Assembly (NCBI RefSeq): GCF_947503795.1 | Contig: NZ_CANNEZ010000001.1 | Span: 2,327,260 to 2,391,259 of the forward strand | Origin: an uncultured Jannaschia sp. | Lineage (GTDB): Bacteria; Pseudomonadota; Alphaproteobacteria; Rhodobacterales; Rhodobacteraceae | Direction of reading: 5' to 3' | DNA: 64,000 nucleotides | Part shown: positions 45,134-54,093 of the stretch, piece after piece | Position numbering within the stretch: the first letter of the stretch is position 1 | Layout: the number at the start of each line of letters is the position of its first letter | Translations under genes and position numbers: made by a program | The notes under the pieces: generated by a model | The model's input: only the letters and a program-made list of their open reading frames with translations | Told to the model about the DNA's origin: nothing | The model's database searches: none

Positions 45134-46666
45134 CTACGTCACCCCGCGACCATCGCGCGGGGGCTGGCGGCGGGTGCGTCGGGGTTTGCGGCTGCCGTGC
45201 TTCTCGAAGACGGCGCTGGCCTCGGCGCGCGCGGCATCGGTGCGGCGGAGCTCGTAGATGCGGGTCTTGGCCAGACGCGCGGTCTCCTGGTGGTCGACGA
45301 TGCGCGCGGGGTAGTCCGGGGGCGGGTCTGGCAGGGTCCAGGGTTCCTGCAGGGCCGTGCCGCTCAGGCCCGCGAGTTCGGGCACCCATCTGCGGGTGAA
45401 GACGCCCTCGGGATCCTGATCGTGGCCCTGCTTGACCGGTGAATAGATCCGCACGGCGTTGATCCCGGTCTCGCCCGCCTGCATCTGGCTCTGGGGCCAA
45501 TGGATGCCCGGCTCGTAGTCGGTAAAGAGCCGGGCGAGGACGGCGCCCGACATCTGCCAGGGCAGCCAGAGATTGTAGGACGCGAACGACATCAGCATCG
45601 CGCGCATGCGGAAATTGATCCAGCCGGTCGCGCGGAGGTACCGCATGCAAGCATCGACGAAGGGATAGCCCGTCGCGCCCACGGCGAAGGCGGTCAACCG
45701 GGCCGCGTCGTTGGGCACCGGCCGCAGGCCCTCGTAGGCACGCGCCATCGGCAGCCATTCGATTTCGGGCTCGGCCTCGAGCTTCTGCATGAAGTGGCAA
45801 TGCCAGTGCAGCCGGCCGACGAAGGATTTCAGCGCCCCCGGCCATCTGCCCCGCTCGGTGCGGGAGACGGCGTCCAGCGCGGCGATCCGCGCCTGCGTCG
45901 CCTGATAGACCTCGCGCATCGAGAGCGTGCCGGCCATCAGATGCGGCGAGAGACGAGAACAGGCCGTCTCGCCTGTGACGGGGCTCGACATCGCCTTCTG
46001 GTAGGGCTCGCCCCGCTCGGTCAGGAAGCTGTCGAGAAGGTGCAGCCCGGCCTGACGACCCGGTGTCTGCAGGCTCACGATCCCGTCGTGCTCCAGCCCG
46101 AGTTCGCTGGCGTCGGGGATCCCGGACGGTGTCACCTCGACCCAGTCGACGGCCTCGGGCTCGGGGCGGATCGGCTCGGACATCAAGGCGTCCCAGCGGC
46201 TGGCCCAACGGTCGCGCGAGAGGTTGGCCCCGCGCCAGACGCCGAACTGGCGGTGTTCCGTCCATCGGGTGCCAGTCGCCCGGCACAACGCCCCGACGGC
46301 GCGATCACGGGCGTAGGTCCAGGCGTTGCCGGTCTCCATATGAGTGTGGAGGTCGAAGGGGCCGTGGCGGTCCCGGATCGCCGCGAGCACATCGCTGACC
46401 GTTCCGATTCGGACCGAGAGGTCGCCGCCCCGCGCCCGGATGTCGTCATGCAACTCTGCCAGCGACCCGCGCAGAAAGGCCCATTGGCGATAGGAGGTGT
46501 CCGGCAGCGCCCAGTAGTCCGGCTCGGCCACGTAAAGCGGCAGAACCGGTCCCCGCGCCGCCGCCGCGACCAGCGCGTCATGATCGTGGAGCCGCAGATC
46601 GCGCTTGAACCAGACCACCGAGAGGCGGGCGGTGCCGGTCGCTGGGGTCGGATCGTCGGCACTCAT
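45134..46666 (-). CDS. Cryptochrome/deoxyribodipyrimidine photolyase family protein
   Basis: 510 aa from the ATG at 46666. The N-terminal alpha/beta antenna domain begins VVWFKRDLRLHDHDAL, and the C-terminal FAD-binding helical domain has GRLHWHCHFMQKLE, TGYPFVDACMRYLRATGWIN (about 365-384) and RMRAMLMSFASYN. The arginine-rich tail after 470 is typical of bacterial members. Photolyases split UV-induced pyrimidine dimers using blue light. Sensory cryptochrome activity cannot be excluded. It stands alone, convergent with the GST. Confidence 0.92.
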   Translation of the reverse strand: MSADDPTPATGTARLSVVWFKRDLRLHDHDALVAAAARGPVLPLYVAEPDYWALPDTSYRQWAFLRGSLAELHDDIRARGGDLSVRIGTVSDVLAAIRDRHGPFDLHTHMETGNAWTYARDRAVGALCRATGTRWTEHRQFGVWRGANLSRDRWASRWDALMSEPIRPEPEAVDWVEVTPSGIPDASELGLEHDGIVSLQTPGRQAGLHLLDSFLTERGEPYQKAMSSPVTGETACSRLSPHLMAGTLSMREVYQATQARIAALDAVSRTERGRWPGALKSFVGRLHWHCHFMQKLEAEPEIEWLPMARAYEGLRPVPNDAARLTAFAVGATGYPFVDACMRYLRATGWINFRMRAMLMSFASYNLWLPWQMSGAVLARLFTDYEPGIHWPQSQMQAGETGINAVRIYSPVKQGHDQDPEGVFTRRWVPELAGLSGTALQEPWTLPDPPPDYPARIVDHQETARLAKTRIYELRRTDAARAEASAVFEKHGSRKPRRTRRQPPRDGRGVT

Positions 46667-46767
46667 GGGCCCGGCCTTTCGGATATCGGCGCGCGGGGGG
46701 CGCCGCGTGCCCTGCCGCAAGATGGTCCGACGGCAGGCTACGTCAAACCATGCCGAAGGCATGCCGC

Positions 46768-47577
46768 CTAGCCGGGCGCCAGCAGCATCTCCGTCGCCTC
46801 GCGGACCCGGCGGAGCGGGTGACGCACGATCGGCGTCCAGTGCGGATCGACCGCGAGGCCGGAGCCGTAGCCCCAGCGTGCCGCCCGCCCCGCCCGCCCC
46901 GCCCCGAGATGCGGTGCACCCGCGTAATCGTTATTCCGGTCGGCGATGGGTTCGAGATCGGGCGCAGTCTCCGCGTCGAGATCGAGGAACGCCGCCAGCG
47001 CGCGGCGATACCGGTCGGGCCGCGCGGTCAGGTCTTCGTAGCGCAGCACGATCACCGAATGGAGGCGCGGCAGGTCGCCCGCCACCCGGTCATGCGCGTC
47101 GAGCCAATGCTCCGCCAATGCGTCCGGCGCATCGTCGACCCATTTCGCGACCGCCGCCGCCACGGCCTCGGGATGGCGCAGCACGACGACATATTGCGAC
47201 AGTGGGAACAGCTGCTGGAGAAGTCGCATCCGGGTCAGGTTGACCGGCGACTTCTCGACCCGCCATGCGCCGGGCCCGAACCACGGGTCCCAATCGGCCT
47301 CGAGCCGGGTGCGCGTCTCCAGCCGGTTGAGCGGATGGGCTTCGGTCAGGTGCTGCTCGGGATCGGTCGCGAAGGCCATCGGGCGCCCGGCCAGCGCGTC
47401 ATGCGGGATCGCCCCCTGAAGATAGGCGCCCTCGTTCTCGGGGACCGGCGCGCCGTCGATCCGCGCCACCCCCGGCAAAGATCCCGCGAGCCGTGCGGTC
47501 AGGCTGGTGCCCGACCGGTGCAGCCCGCCCGCGAATAGGTAGCGGGGCCGATGCGTCAAAGATTTTGCGCCTAACAT
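46768..47577 (-). CDS. Sulfotransferase family protein (third in window)
   Basis: 269 aa. The 5'-phosphosulfate loop is FAGGLHRSGTSLTARL near residues 15-30 and the 3'-phosphate motif is YVVVLRHPEAVAAAVAKW near 128-145. It is divergent from the sucrose-phosphate-synthase-like operon with a perfect inverted repeat between, so it may act on a product of that operon. The acceptor is unknown. Sequence similarity to the two sulfotransferases in the exopolysaccharide block is limited to the PAPS sites. Confidence 0.85.
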   Translation of the reverse strand: MLGAKSLTHRPRYLFAGGLHRSGTSLTARLAGSLPGVARIDGAPVPENEGAYLQGAIPHDALAGRPMAFATDPEQHLTEAHPLNRLETRTRLEADWDPWFGPGAWRVEKSPVNLTRMRLLQQLFPLSQYVVVLRHPEAVAAAVAKWVDDAPDALAEHWLDAHDRVAGDLPRLHSVIVLRYEDLTARPDRYRRALAAFLDLDAETAPDLEPIADRNNDYAGAPHLGAGRAGRAARWGYGSGLAVDPHWTPIVRHPLRRVREATEMLLAPG

Positions 47578-47601
47578 ATATCAATATCCCAACGACTTAG
47601 C

Positions 47602-47620
47602 GTGAAACCCCTTGTTTCAC
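47602..47620. promoter_or_regulatory. Perfect inverted repeat between divergent operons
   Basis: GTGAAAC-CCCTT-GTTTCAC (7+5+7) lies in the 147-bp spacer between the sulfotransferase and the sucrose-phosphate-synthase-like gene. It has the look of an operator for a dimeric repressor. No regulator is adjacent except the Crp/Fnr-type gene at the far end of the operon. Confidence 0.5.
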
Positions 47621-47724
47621 TGTGCCGGCCGACGAGTCCTCGGCTGCGACGGCCGCTTGCGACCTAGAGCGCCCGGAACGCGCGCCTAGTTCGGCTGTTG
47701 GATTACGCTTGCAAGGAGGCCGCG

Positions 47725-49770
47725 ATGCACATCGTTCACGTCGCAGTCGGGGGGTGCCTGACCCTTCCGAACGTCCGATACGGCATCACCGACGACACCG
47801 GCGGGCATATCGCCTACATCCTCGGGGCGGCGGCCGCGCAGGCCCGGAGACCGGAGGTGAGCCGCGTCGACATCGTGACGCGTGCCTTCGACGATCCGAC
47901 CCTCGGGGCAGACCATGCGCGCGCCGTCCAGCCCGCGGGCGACCGGCTGCGGATCCTGCGCCTGCGCACGTCCAACGGCGCGTATCTCGCCAAGGAAGCG
48001 CTCGCCGCCGAGCGCCCGGCCCTGTCCGACGCCTTCACCGCCCTGATCGCCGGAATGCCGCGCCCTCCGGACGTCATCCACGCGCATTTCGCCGATGCCG
48101 CTGCCATCGTTCGCGCTGCGGCGGCACATTTCGACATTCCGGTCGTCTATACGCCCCACTCGCTCGGCATCGACAAGGCGTCCTGCAGTGCGGGCCGCCC
48201 GCCCGCCGCGCTGATCCGGCGCATTGCGCTCGAACGGACCGCGCTCCGGGTCGCGGACGCGGTGATCGTCTCCTCGCGCGACGAGGCCGAGCGGCAAGTG
48301 GAGGGCTACGGCATCGACGTGGCGGGTCGCACGCATCGCGTCGCGCCCGGGGTCACCCGCCGCGACGGCCCGCCCGGCACGGCACAGGCTCGCGCGCTGA
48401 TCGATCCTGCGCTCAGCGATCCCGAACGGCCCATGATCCTCGCCATCGCGCGGCCCGTCCGAAAGAAGAACCTCGCCGCCCTGGTCCGGGCCTATCTCGG
48501 GTCGCCGACGCTCGGGGCGCGCGCAAACCTCGTGATCCTCGCCGGTCAGCGCGGGGCGGGCATCGCCCAGACGCCCGAGACGGCCGGCGTGATCGCCGAG
48601 CTGGAAGAACTCGCACAACAAGCGCCCGGCCGGATCGCCCTCCCCGAACGGCACGGACCGGATATCGTCGCGCAAGCCTATCGACTGGCCGCACGACGCG
48701 GCGGGGTCTTCGTCAACCCGGCGCTCCACGAGCCCTTCGGCCTGACCCTACTGGAAGCGGCCAAGGCGGGGCTGCCCGTGGTCGCGACCCGCAATGGCGG
48801 GCCGGGCGACATTCTCGGAACGCTGCGCAACGGGACGCTGGTCGATCCGGGGGATCCGGTGGCGATCGGCGCGGCCATCACGGGGCTGCTCGACGATCGC
48901 TACGCATGGCGGGCGGCGGCCGAGGCGGGGCAGACGCGTCTTCGGGCCTTCGATTGGGACGTCTGGGCCGATCGCGCGGCCCGGATCTACGCGGACCTCC
49001 GGCGTCCGGTCCGGAGTTTCGCGGCCCCGCACGCGCTTCTGGCTTCCGACATCGACGGGACGCTGACCGGCTGCCGCACCGGGGCCACTGCGTTCCGGGA
49101 TTGGGCTGCCACCCGCGATCTGCCCTTCATCGTGGCCACAGGGCGCTGCATCAGCGAAGCACGCGCGGTCCTCGCCCGCTGGGACCTGCCGGCGCCCGAC
49201 GCCTTCATCACTGCCGTCGGTACCGAACTCCACCTGCCCGACAGGCGCGGCCGGATGGAACGGTGCGAGCGCTACGCCGCGGCAATCTCGGAGGATTGGG
49301 ATCGTGCGGCGGTTCTGGCATGCCTGGCCGAGGCGGGTGCCCGCATGCAGGCCCCGGTCGAGCAACGCCGCTGGAAGCTGGCCTGTCTGGGTGACGCGTC
49401 CGAAGCCGCGCGTCTGCGCGCGGTCCTGGACTGCGCCGGCTTGGCCGCGCGGGCCGTCCCATCGCACGGGCGGCTGATCGACATCCTCGCGCCCCGTGCC
49501 GGGAAGGGCGCCGCCATCCGCGCCTACGCAGCGGGCATCGGGCTGGATGCGCGCCGCTGCGTCGTCGCGGGCGATAGCGGCAACGACATCGACATGTTGA
49601 CGATGGGGGGCACGGGGATCGTCGTCGGCAATGCGTTGCCCGAACTCGACCACCTCACGCCCGGGCCCGATCTCCTGCGCACCCGCGCTCATCACGCCGG
49701 CGGCGTGCTCGAAGGCTTGGCGGCGGCGGGCCTGATCGGCCCGCGCGCGGCCGCGGAGGTCGCCGCATGA
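47725..49770 (+). CDS. Sucrose-phosphate synthase/phosphatase-like fusion
   Basis: 681 aa from the ATG at 47725 with AAGGAGG at 47713-47719. The N-terminal GT-B domain (about 1-435) has the SPS-type DDTGGHIAYIL glycine loop near 25-35, VIHAHFADAA, ARPVRKKNLAALV and the E-x7-E region HEPFGLTLLEAAKAG near 334. The C-terminal HAD-IIB phosphatase domain (about 440-670) has SDIDGTLTG near 440 and GDSGNDIDML near 614. This is the architecture of bifunctional sucrose-phosphate synthase-phosphatase; mannosylfructose-type enzymes are related. The product is probably a compatible-solute disaccharide (inferred). The gene overlaps the next one by 4 nt. Confidence 0.87.
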   Translation: MHIVHVAVGGCLTLPNVRYGITDDTGGHIAYILGAAAAQARRPEVSRVDIVTRAFDDPTLGADHARAVQPAGDRLRILRLRTSNGAYLAKEALAAERPALSDAFTALIAGMPRPPDVIHAHFADAAAIVRAAAAHFDIPVVYTPHSLGIDKASCSAGRPPAALIRRIALERTALRVADAVIVSSRDEAERQVEGYGIDVAGRTHRVAPGVTRRDGPPGTAQARALIDPALSDPERPMILAIARPVRKKNLAALVRAYLGSPTLGARANLVILAGQRGAGIAQTPETAGVIAELEELAQQAPGRIALPERHGPDIVAQAYRLAARRGGVFVNPALHEPFGLTLLEAAKAGLPVVATRNGGPGDILGTLRNGTLVDPGDPVAIGAAITGLLDDRYAWRAAAEAGQTRLRAFDWDVWADRAARIYADLRRPVRSFAAPHALLASDIDGTLTGCRTGATAFRDWAATRDLPFIVATGRCISEARAVLARWDLPAPDAFITAVGTELHLPDRRGRMERCERYAAAISEDWDRAAVLACLAEAGARMQAPVEQRRWKLACLGDASEAARLRAVLDCAGLAARAVPSHGRLIDILAPRAGKGAAIRAYAAGIGLDARRCVVAGDSGNDIDMLTMGGTGIVVGNALPELDHLTPGPDLLRTRAHHAGGVLEGLAAAGLIGPRAAAEVAA

Positions 49771-50912
49771 GGGATCTCGTCCACGATCCGGCCCCCCGGC
49801 CCTTCGGCTATTTCCTGCATCATCAGGGGCGCGGCCATGTCGAGCGCTGCGCCGCGATCGTCGCCGCCCTACCGCCGGATCGCCCGGTTACGCTGTTCTG
49901 CGCGCGGCCCGAGCTCGTCGGATCGGCTCGCGCCGGGGTCGAGGTGGTCGCGATCCCCTCGCTGTTCGAGGCGACCGGGGACGAGCGGGCCGCCGACTGG
50001 ATCGAGACGCCCGAGACGCTGCATTGCGCACCCGTCGGCTGGCCGGGCATCCGCCGCGCCATGGCCGAGATCACCGGTTGGTTCGATCGCGCGGACCCGG
50101 CCCTGATTGTCTGCGACGTCTCGGCCGAGGTCGCGCAACTGGCGCGCATCTGCTCGGTTCCGCATGTGAAGGTGCTCCAGCATGGCGACCGGGGCGATGC
50201 CGGGCACCGCGCGGCCTATGATGGCGCGGCAGGGCTGATCGTGCCCTGCGACGCACGCCTCGCCCAGCCCGATTGGACGGACGGGATGCGCGCCAAATCG
50301 GTCTTTGCGGGCGGGCTCGGGGTCGAGACGGCCCTGCCCGACCGCGCCGATGCGCGCCGCCGCCTGGGCATCGACCCCGATGAAGAGGTCGTGCTCGTCG
50401 TCTCGGGCGGCGGCGGCACGGGCTTTGCGGTCGCGCCGCTCGCCGTGGGGGCGCGCGCCATGCCGCACGCGCGCTGGATCGCGGTCGGCCGGCTCGAACG
50501 GGAGTGGCATGCGACCGTGCCCGCCAACCTTCATATCTGCGGCTGGGTCGAGACGATGGCCGACCACCTCGCCGCCGCCGACCTCGTGGTCGCGTCGACG
50601 GGCAACACGACCTGCCAGCAGATTCTCGCGGCCGGGCTACCGTGGATCGCGGTGCCGGAATGGCGCTATTTCGACGAACAGATCGCCAAGGCGCTCGCGC
50701 TCGATGCGGCGGGTGTCGCGACCCATCTGCCCTCCATGCCGTCCTCGATCCCGGCCTGGCGTCGCGCCGTGGCCATGGCCCGCGCCCGGCACGATCCCGA
50801 CCTGCAACGCGACATGGTCCGCCCCGATGCCGCGCAGCATGTGGCGGGCTGGCTCGAAGCCTTGGCGGCGCGGCTCGACGCGCCCCTCCCCCAACTCGCA
50901 TCCGGAGCCTGA
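49767..50912 (+). CDS. MurG/GT28-like glycosyltransferase
   Basis: 381 aa. It starts with a GT-B strand and the glycine-rich loop FGYFLHHQGRGHVERCAAIV, typical of MurG/UGT-like enzymes that recognise a nucleotide sugar with the C-terminal half. That half shows VVSGGGGTGFAV near 212 and ASTGNTTCQQILAAGLPWIA near 277-296. ATGA overlap with the SPS-like gene and a 1-nt gap to the next GT show operon membership. The acceptor may be the sugar made by the first gene or a lipid; I cannot tell. Confidence 0.85.
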   Translation: MRDLVHDPAPRPFGYFLHHQGRGHVERCAAIVAALPPDRPVTLFCARPELVGSARAGVEVVAIPSLFEATGDERAADWIETPETLHCAPVGWPGIRRAMAEITGWFDRADPALIVCDVSAEVAQLARICSVPHVKVLQHGDRGDAGHRAAYDGAAGLIVPCDARLAQPDWTDGMRAKSVFAGGLGVETALPDRADARRRLGIDPDEEVVLVVSGGGGTGFAVAPLAVGARAMPHARWIAVGRLEREWHATVPANLHICGWVETMADHLAAADLVVASTGNTTCQQILAAGLPWIAVPEWRYFDEQIAKALALDAAGVATHLPSMPSSIPAWRRAVAMARARHDPDLQRDMVRPDAAQHVAGWLEALAARLDAPLPQLASGA

Positions 50913-50913
50913 C

Positions 50914-51927
50914 ATGACCCGAAACCTGCCCGCCGTTTCCGTTCTCACGCTTGCCCGCGGGCGCGAAGCGCATCTGAAAAACGTCATCCGCGGCCTCGCC
51001 GCCCAGAGCGTGCCGCCCCGCGAGCTGATCGTCGTCGCGATGCAGGAGGCGCCCTATCGCGACCTGCCCGAGACTGATTTCCCGATCCGCCAGATCCACG
51101 TCGTCGAGGCCGAGCTTCCGCTGGCCCGTGCGCGCAACGCCGCCGCCGCGGCGTCAACGGGCGATGTGCTCGTGTTCCTCGACGTCGATTGCATCCCGCA
51201 TCCCGACCTCGTGCGCGACTATGCCGTCTGGACCGGGCCGGGGGACGGGCTGACCATGGGCGAGGTGCTGTACCTGCCCGCGGGCGCGGCCGATCCCGGT
51301 TGGACGGTCGCGGGTTTCGACGCGGTCGCGGTGCGCCATTCCGACCGGCAGGGCCCGCCCGACGTGGGGCGGCGACGCTGCGCCGACTATCGCTGCTTTT
51401 GGTCGCTGACCTTCGCGATGCACCGGCGCGATTGGGATCTGTCAGGTGGCTTCGACGAGCGCTTCACGGGCTATGGGGGCGAGGATACCGATTTCGGCCG
51501 CACGCTCTATGAGAAGGGCATCCCGATCTGGTGGATCCGGGGCGCGCGCGCTTACCACCAGCACCATCGGCACTGCATGCCCCCGATCCACCACATCCCC
51601 GCGATCCTGCGCAACACGGAGATCTTCGCCGCCAAGTGGGGCCACCGGACCATGGAGCATTGGCTCCACGGTTTCTGCATGATGGGCCTGATCGAGAACG
51701 GGCCGGACGGGCTGCGGGTGCTGCGGTCGCCGGGGCCGGACGACTTCGCCCTTTGCGAGCAGCGGGCGGACATGCCCTATGCCGCAACCGCACCGGTGAT
51801 CCGCTACCTCGAAGCCCGGTCGCGGGACGGGGACGCCGTCACGCGCTCGCCTGCCAAGCAGCATGCGGCGATGACGGCCCGCCAGAATGAACTTCTCCGA
51901 CCCACCGCCGGCGTCGCGGCCGAATGA
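50914..51927 (+). CDS. Glycosyltransferase family 2
   Basis: 337 aa from the ATG at 50914, one base after the previous stop. GT-A features: VSVLTLARGREAHLKNVI, VFLDVDCIPHPDL near 86-98 (metal-binding DxD), and GGFDERFTGYGGEDTDFGR near 182-200 with the ED pair of galactosyltransferase-like GT2s (Glyco_transf_7C-type C-half). A histidine-rich YHQHHRHCMPPIHH loop near 215-228 is unusual. The 3' end overlaps the next gene by 4 nt. Confidence 0.87.
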   Translation: MTRNLPAVSVLTLARGREAHLKNVIRGLAAQSVPPRELIVVAMQEAPYRDLPETDFPIRQIHVVEAELPLARARNAAAAASTGDVLVFLDVDCIPHPDLVRDYAVWTGPGDGLTMGEVLYLPAGAADPGWTVAGFDAVAVRHSDRQGPPDVGRRRCADYRCFWSLTFAMHRRDWDLSGGFDERFTGYGGEDTDFGRTLYEKGIPIWWIRGARAYHQHHRHCMPPIHHIPAILRNTEIFAAKWGHRTMEHWLHGFCMMGLIENGPDGLRVLRSPGPDDFALCEQRADMPYAATAPVIRYLEARSRDGDAVTRSPAKQHAAMTARQNELLRPTAGVAAE

Positions 51928-53063
51928 TGCGCGTCGCCCTCGTCGCGCATATCCGCCACCAGATCGCGCCCCCCTTCGCCGGGGGCATGGAGGCGCATTC
52001 CTACCACCTTGCGCGCGGCCTCGCGGCGCGCGGGCACGACGTGACGCTCTTCGCCAGCGGCGACAGCGCGGTGCCCGACGGCGTGCGCCTGCATCCGGTT
52101 GTCCCGACCCATTACGACCGGGACTTTCCGTGGCACCGCTTCCATGGAACCGACGTCCTGACGGCGCACCTCGATGCGGCCTATGCGCGGGCGGGTCGCG
52201 ACATCCTCGGCGGCGGCTACGATATCGTCCATAACAACAGCCTGCACCGCTTCATGCCGCGACTGGCCGTCGCCCACGGCGTGCCGATGGTCACATCGCT
52301 TCACGTGCCGCCCTTCGAAGCGCTCCGGCGCGCGGTCCAGGGCGGCATCGCGCCTTGGACGCGGTTCACCGTGACCTCGCGCGCGCAGCTGGATCGCTGG
52401 TGGCCGGACGTGCCCCCGTCCGAGGCGTCTGTCCTACCGAACGGGATCGACCTCGCCGATTGGCCATTCGAGGCGTCCGGGCATGGCGGCGCAGTCTGGG
52501 CGGGGCGGATCACCCCGACCAAGGGTCCGCATCTAGCCGTTCAAGCCGCCCGGCGCGCGAACTTGCCCCTGACGCTCTTCGGCACGATCGAGCATCGCGA
52601 CTACTTCGAGACGGATGTCCGCCCGCATCTCGGCGGCGACATCCGGTATGGCGGCCATCTGAATGGCGCCGATCTTGCGCGCGAAATCGGCGCCGCGTCC
52701 GTCCTGCTCTTCACGCCGCTCTGGGACGAGCCATTTGGGCTGGCCGCGATCGAGGCCATGGCGACAGGCGTCCCGGTGGCCTGCACGGACCGGGGCGCCG
52801 TCCGCGAGGTGGTCGGCGATTGCGGCCGCTTCGCGCCGTCCGACGACGTGGCGGCACTGGCGCGCGCCGCGCGGGATGCGATCCGGGTGCCTCGGGCGCG
52901 GTGCCGCGCGCGGGTCGAGGCGCTGTTCTCGCACGACGTCATGCTCGACCGGACCGAAGCTCTCTATAGAGACGCCTTGTCCGCCGCCCCGGCCGCTGCG
53001 CCCCGCCGGGCGTTCCGGCCCTTCGAGCTTCAGATCGCCCCGCCGGTCGCCCTCTCGGCCTGA
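51924..53063 (+). CDS. Glycosyltransferase family 4
   Basis: 379 aa. GT-B: PFAGGMEAHSYHLARGLAARG near residues 17-37 (in part), GRITPTKGPHLAVQAA near 193, and LWDEPFGLAAIEAMATGVPV near 267-286 with the E-x7-E nucleotide-sugar motif. It starts in an ATGA overlap with the GT2 and is followed 73 bp later by the Crp/Fnr gene. It is the third glycosyltransferase after the SPS-like enzyme, suggesting a multi-sugar product rather than free sucrose alone. Confidence 0.88.
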   Translation: MMRVALVAHIRHQIAPPFAGGMEAHSYHLARGLAARGHDVTLFASGDSAVPDGVRLHPVVPTHYDRDFPWHRFHGTDVLTAHLDAAYARAGRDILGGGYDIVHNNSLHRFMPRLAVAHGVPMVTSLHVPPFEALRRAVQGGIAPWTRFTVTSRAQLDRWWPDVPPSEASVLPNGIDLADWPFEASGHGGAVWAGRITPTKGPHLAVQAARRANLPLTLFGTIEHRDYFETDVRPHLGGDIRYGGHLNGADLAREIGAASVLLFTPLWDEPFGLAAIEAMATGVPVACTDRGAVREVVGDCGRFAPSDDVAALARAARDAIRVPRARCRARVEALFSHDVMLDRTEALYRDALSAAPAAAPRRAFRPFELQIAPPVALSA

Positions 53064-53136
53064 ACCGGCCCCGCGATGCGATTTCTGGAACTGGCGTTCC
53101 GGCTCGCTATGTTCCCGCTCAACGCACGGGAGCCTG

Positions 53137-53871
53137 ATGAACGAAACGCCGCAGACGCTGACCCGCCGGGGCATGGCCGCGCGCCTGACCGACGAACAAT
53201 GGGCCGAGGTGCGCGCCTGCTGTTCCGAGATCAGGTCGTGGCCGGGTCGCACGGTTATCAGCCGCAAGCACGACCCGCTGGACCGGAGCCTCCTGCTGGT
53301 CGAGGGGCTGATCGCGCGGCACGTGCCGGGCCCGGATCGCGCCCTCCACGAGATGGTCGCGCTGGAGGTGCCGGGCGATTTCGTCGATCTGCACAGCTTC
53401 CCGATCGGGACGCTCGACCACGACGTCACGGCCATCACCGACGCCCGGCTGGCGGTGCTGCCCCATGACCGCCTGAAAGAGATGATGGATCGCCGCCCGG
53501 ATGTGGCTCTGGCGCTCTGGGCGCTCACGGTCGTGGACGCTTCGATCCACCGTTACTGGTCGTTCCGGGTCGGCGCACTTCGGGCCACGGGCCGCGTCGC
53601 AAACCTCCTGTGCGAATTGCAGAGCCGGCTGGAGATGGCCGGACTGGCGGACGAAACGGGCTTCCACCTTCCCCTGACGCAGGTCGATCTGAGCGAGGCC
53701 TGCGGCCTGTCGCCCGTCCACGTGAACCGCGTCATCCGCGAATTGCGGGAAGCGGGGCATTGCACCGTCAAGGACGGGCGCGTCACGATCTTCGACCTGA
53801 AGGCTCTTCGGCGGACGGGAAAATACGATCCGTCCTTTCTTGAGATCGGCATCCAGCGCGACGGGCTCTAG
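53137..53871 (+). CDS. Crp/Fnr-family transcriptional regulator
   Basis: 244 aa from the ATG at 53137 with GGGAG at 53128-53132. The N-terminal cyclic-nucleotide-like beta-roll (about 30-140; VEGLIARHVPGPD) has no Fnr-type cysteine cluster, and the Crp ligand-contact residues are not obvious. The C-terminal HTH_Crp_2 (about 165-230) reads LTQVDLSEACGLSPVHVNRV. It sits at the end of the SPS-like/GT operon, the only regulator gene nearby, and may control it. Confidence 0.87.
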   Translation: MNETPQTLTRRGMAARLTDEQWAEVRACCSEIRSWPGRTVISRKHDPLDRSLLLVEGLIARHVPGPDRALHEMVALEVPGDFVDLHSFPIGTLDHDVTAITDARLAVLPHDRLKEMMDRRPDVALALWALTVVDASIHRYWSFRVGALRATGRVANLLCELQSRLEMAGLADETGFHLPLTQVDLSEACGLSPVHVNRVIRELREAGHCTVKDGRVTIFDLKALRRTGKYDPSFLEIGIQRDGL

Positions 53872-53948
53872 GTCGGCCCCGCGCGCCCGAGATCGGCACA
53901 TGCCTGCGGGACTAAGTTTCCGACCGTGAGATCACCGCACGCCCGACG

Positions 53949-53964
53949 CCGGCCGAAGGGCCGG
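53949..53964. terminator. GC-rich hairpin between convergent genes
   Basis: CCGGCC-GAAG-GGCCGG forms a perfect 6-bp stem with a tetraloop in the spacer between the Crp/Fnr gene (+) and the desaturase-like gene (-). No T-run follows, so termination is only a possibility. Confidence 0.3.
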
Positions 53965-54093
53965 TCGAACGACACGTGTTCAGGATCCTCAAATGTCTCG
54001 GCAGGCGCAATCGGACGGCGATCGTCCGGATCATCGACGCCGATCGGCACGGCGGACCCTGACGCACGGGCGAGCCGCGCACCCGGCCCGCAC

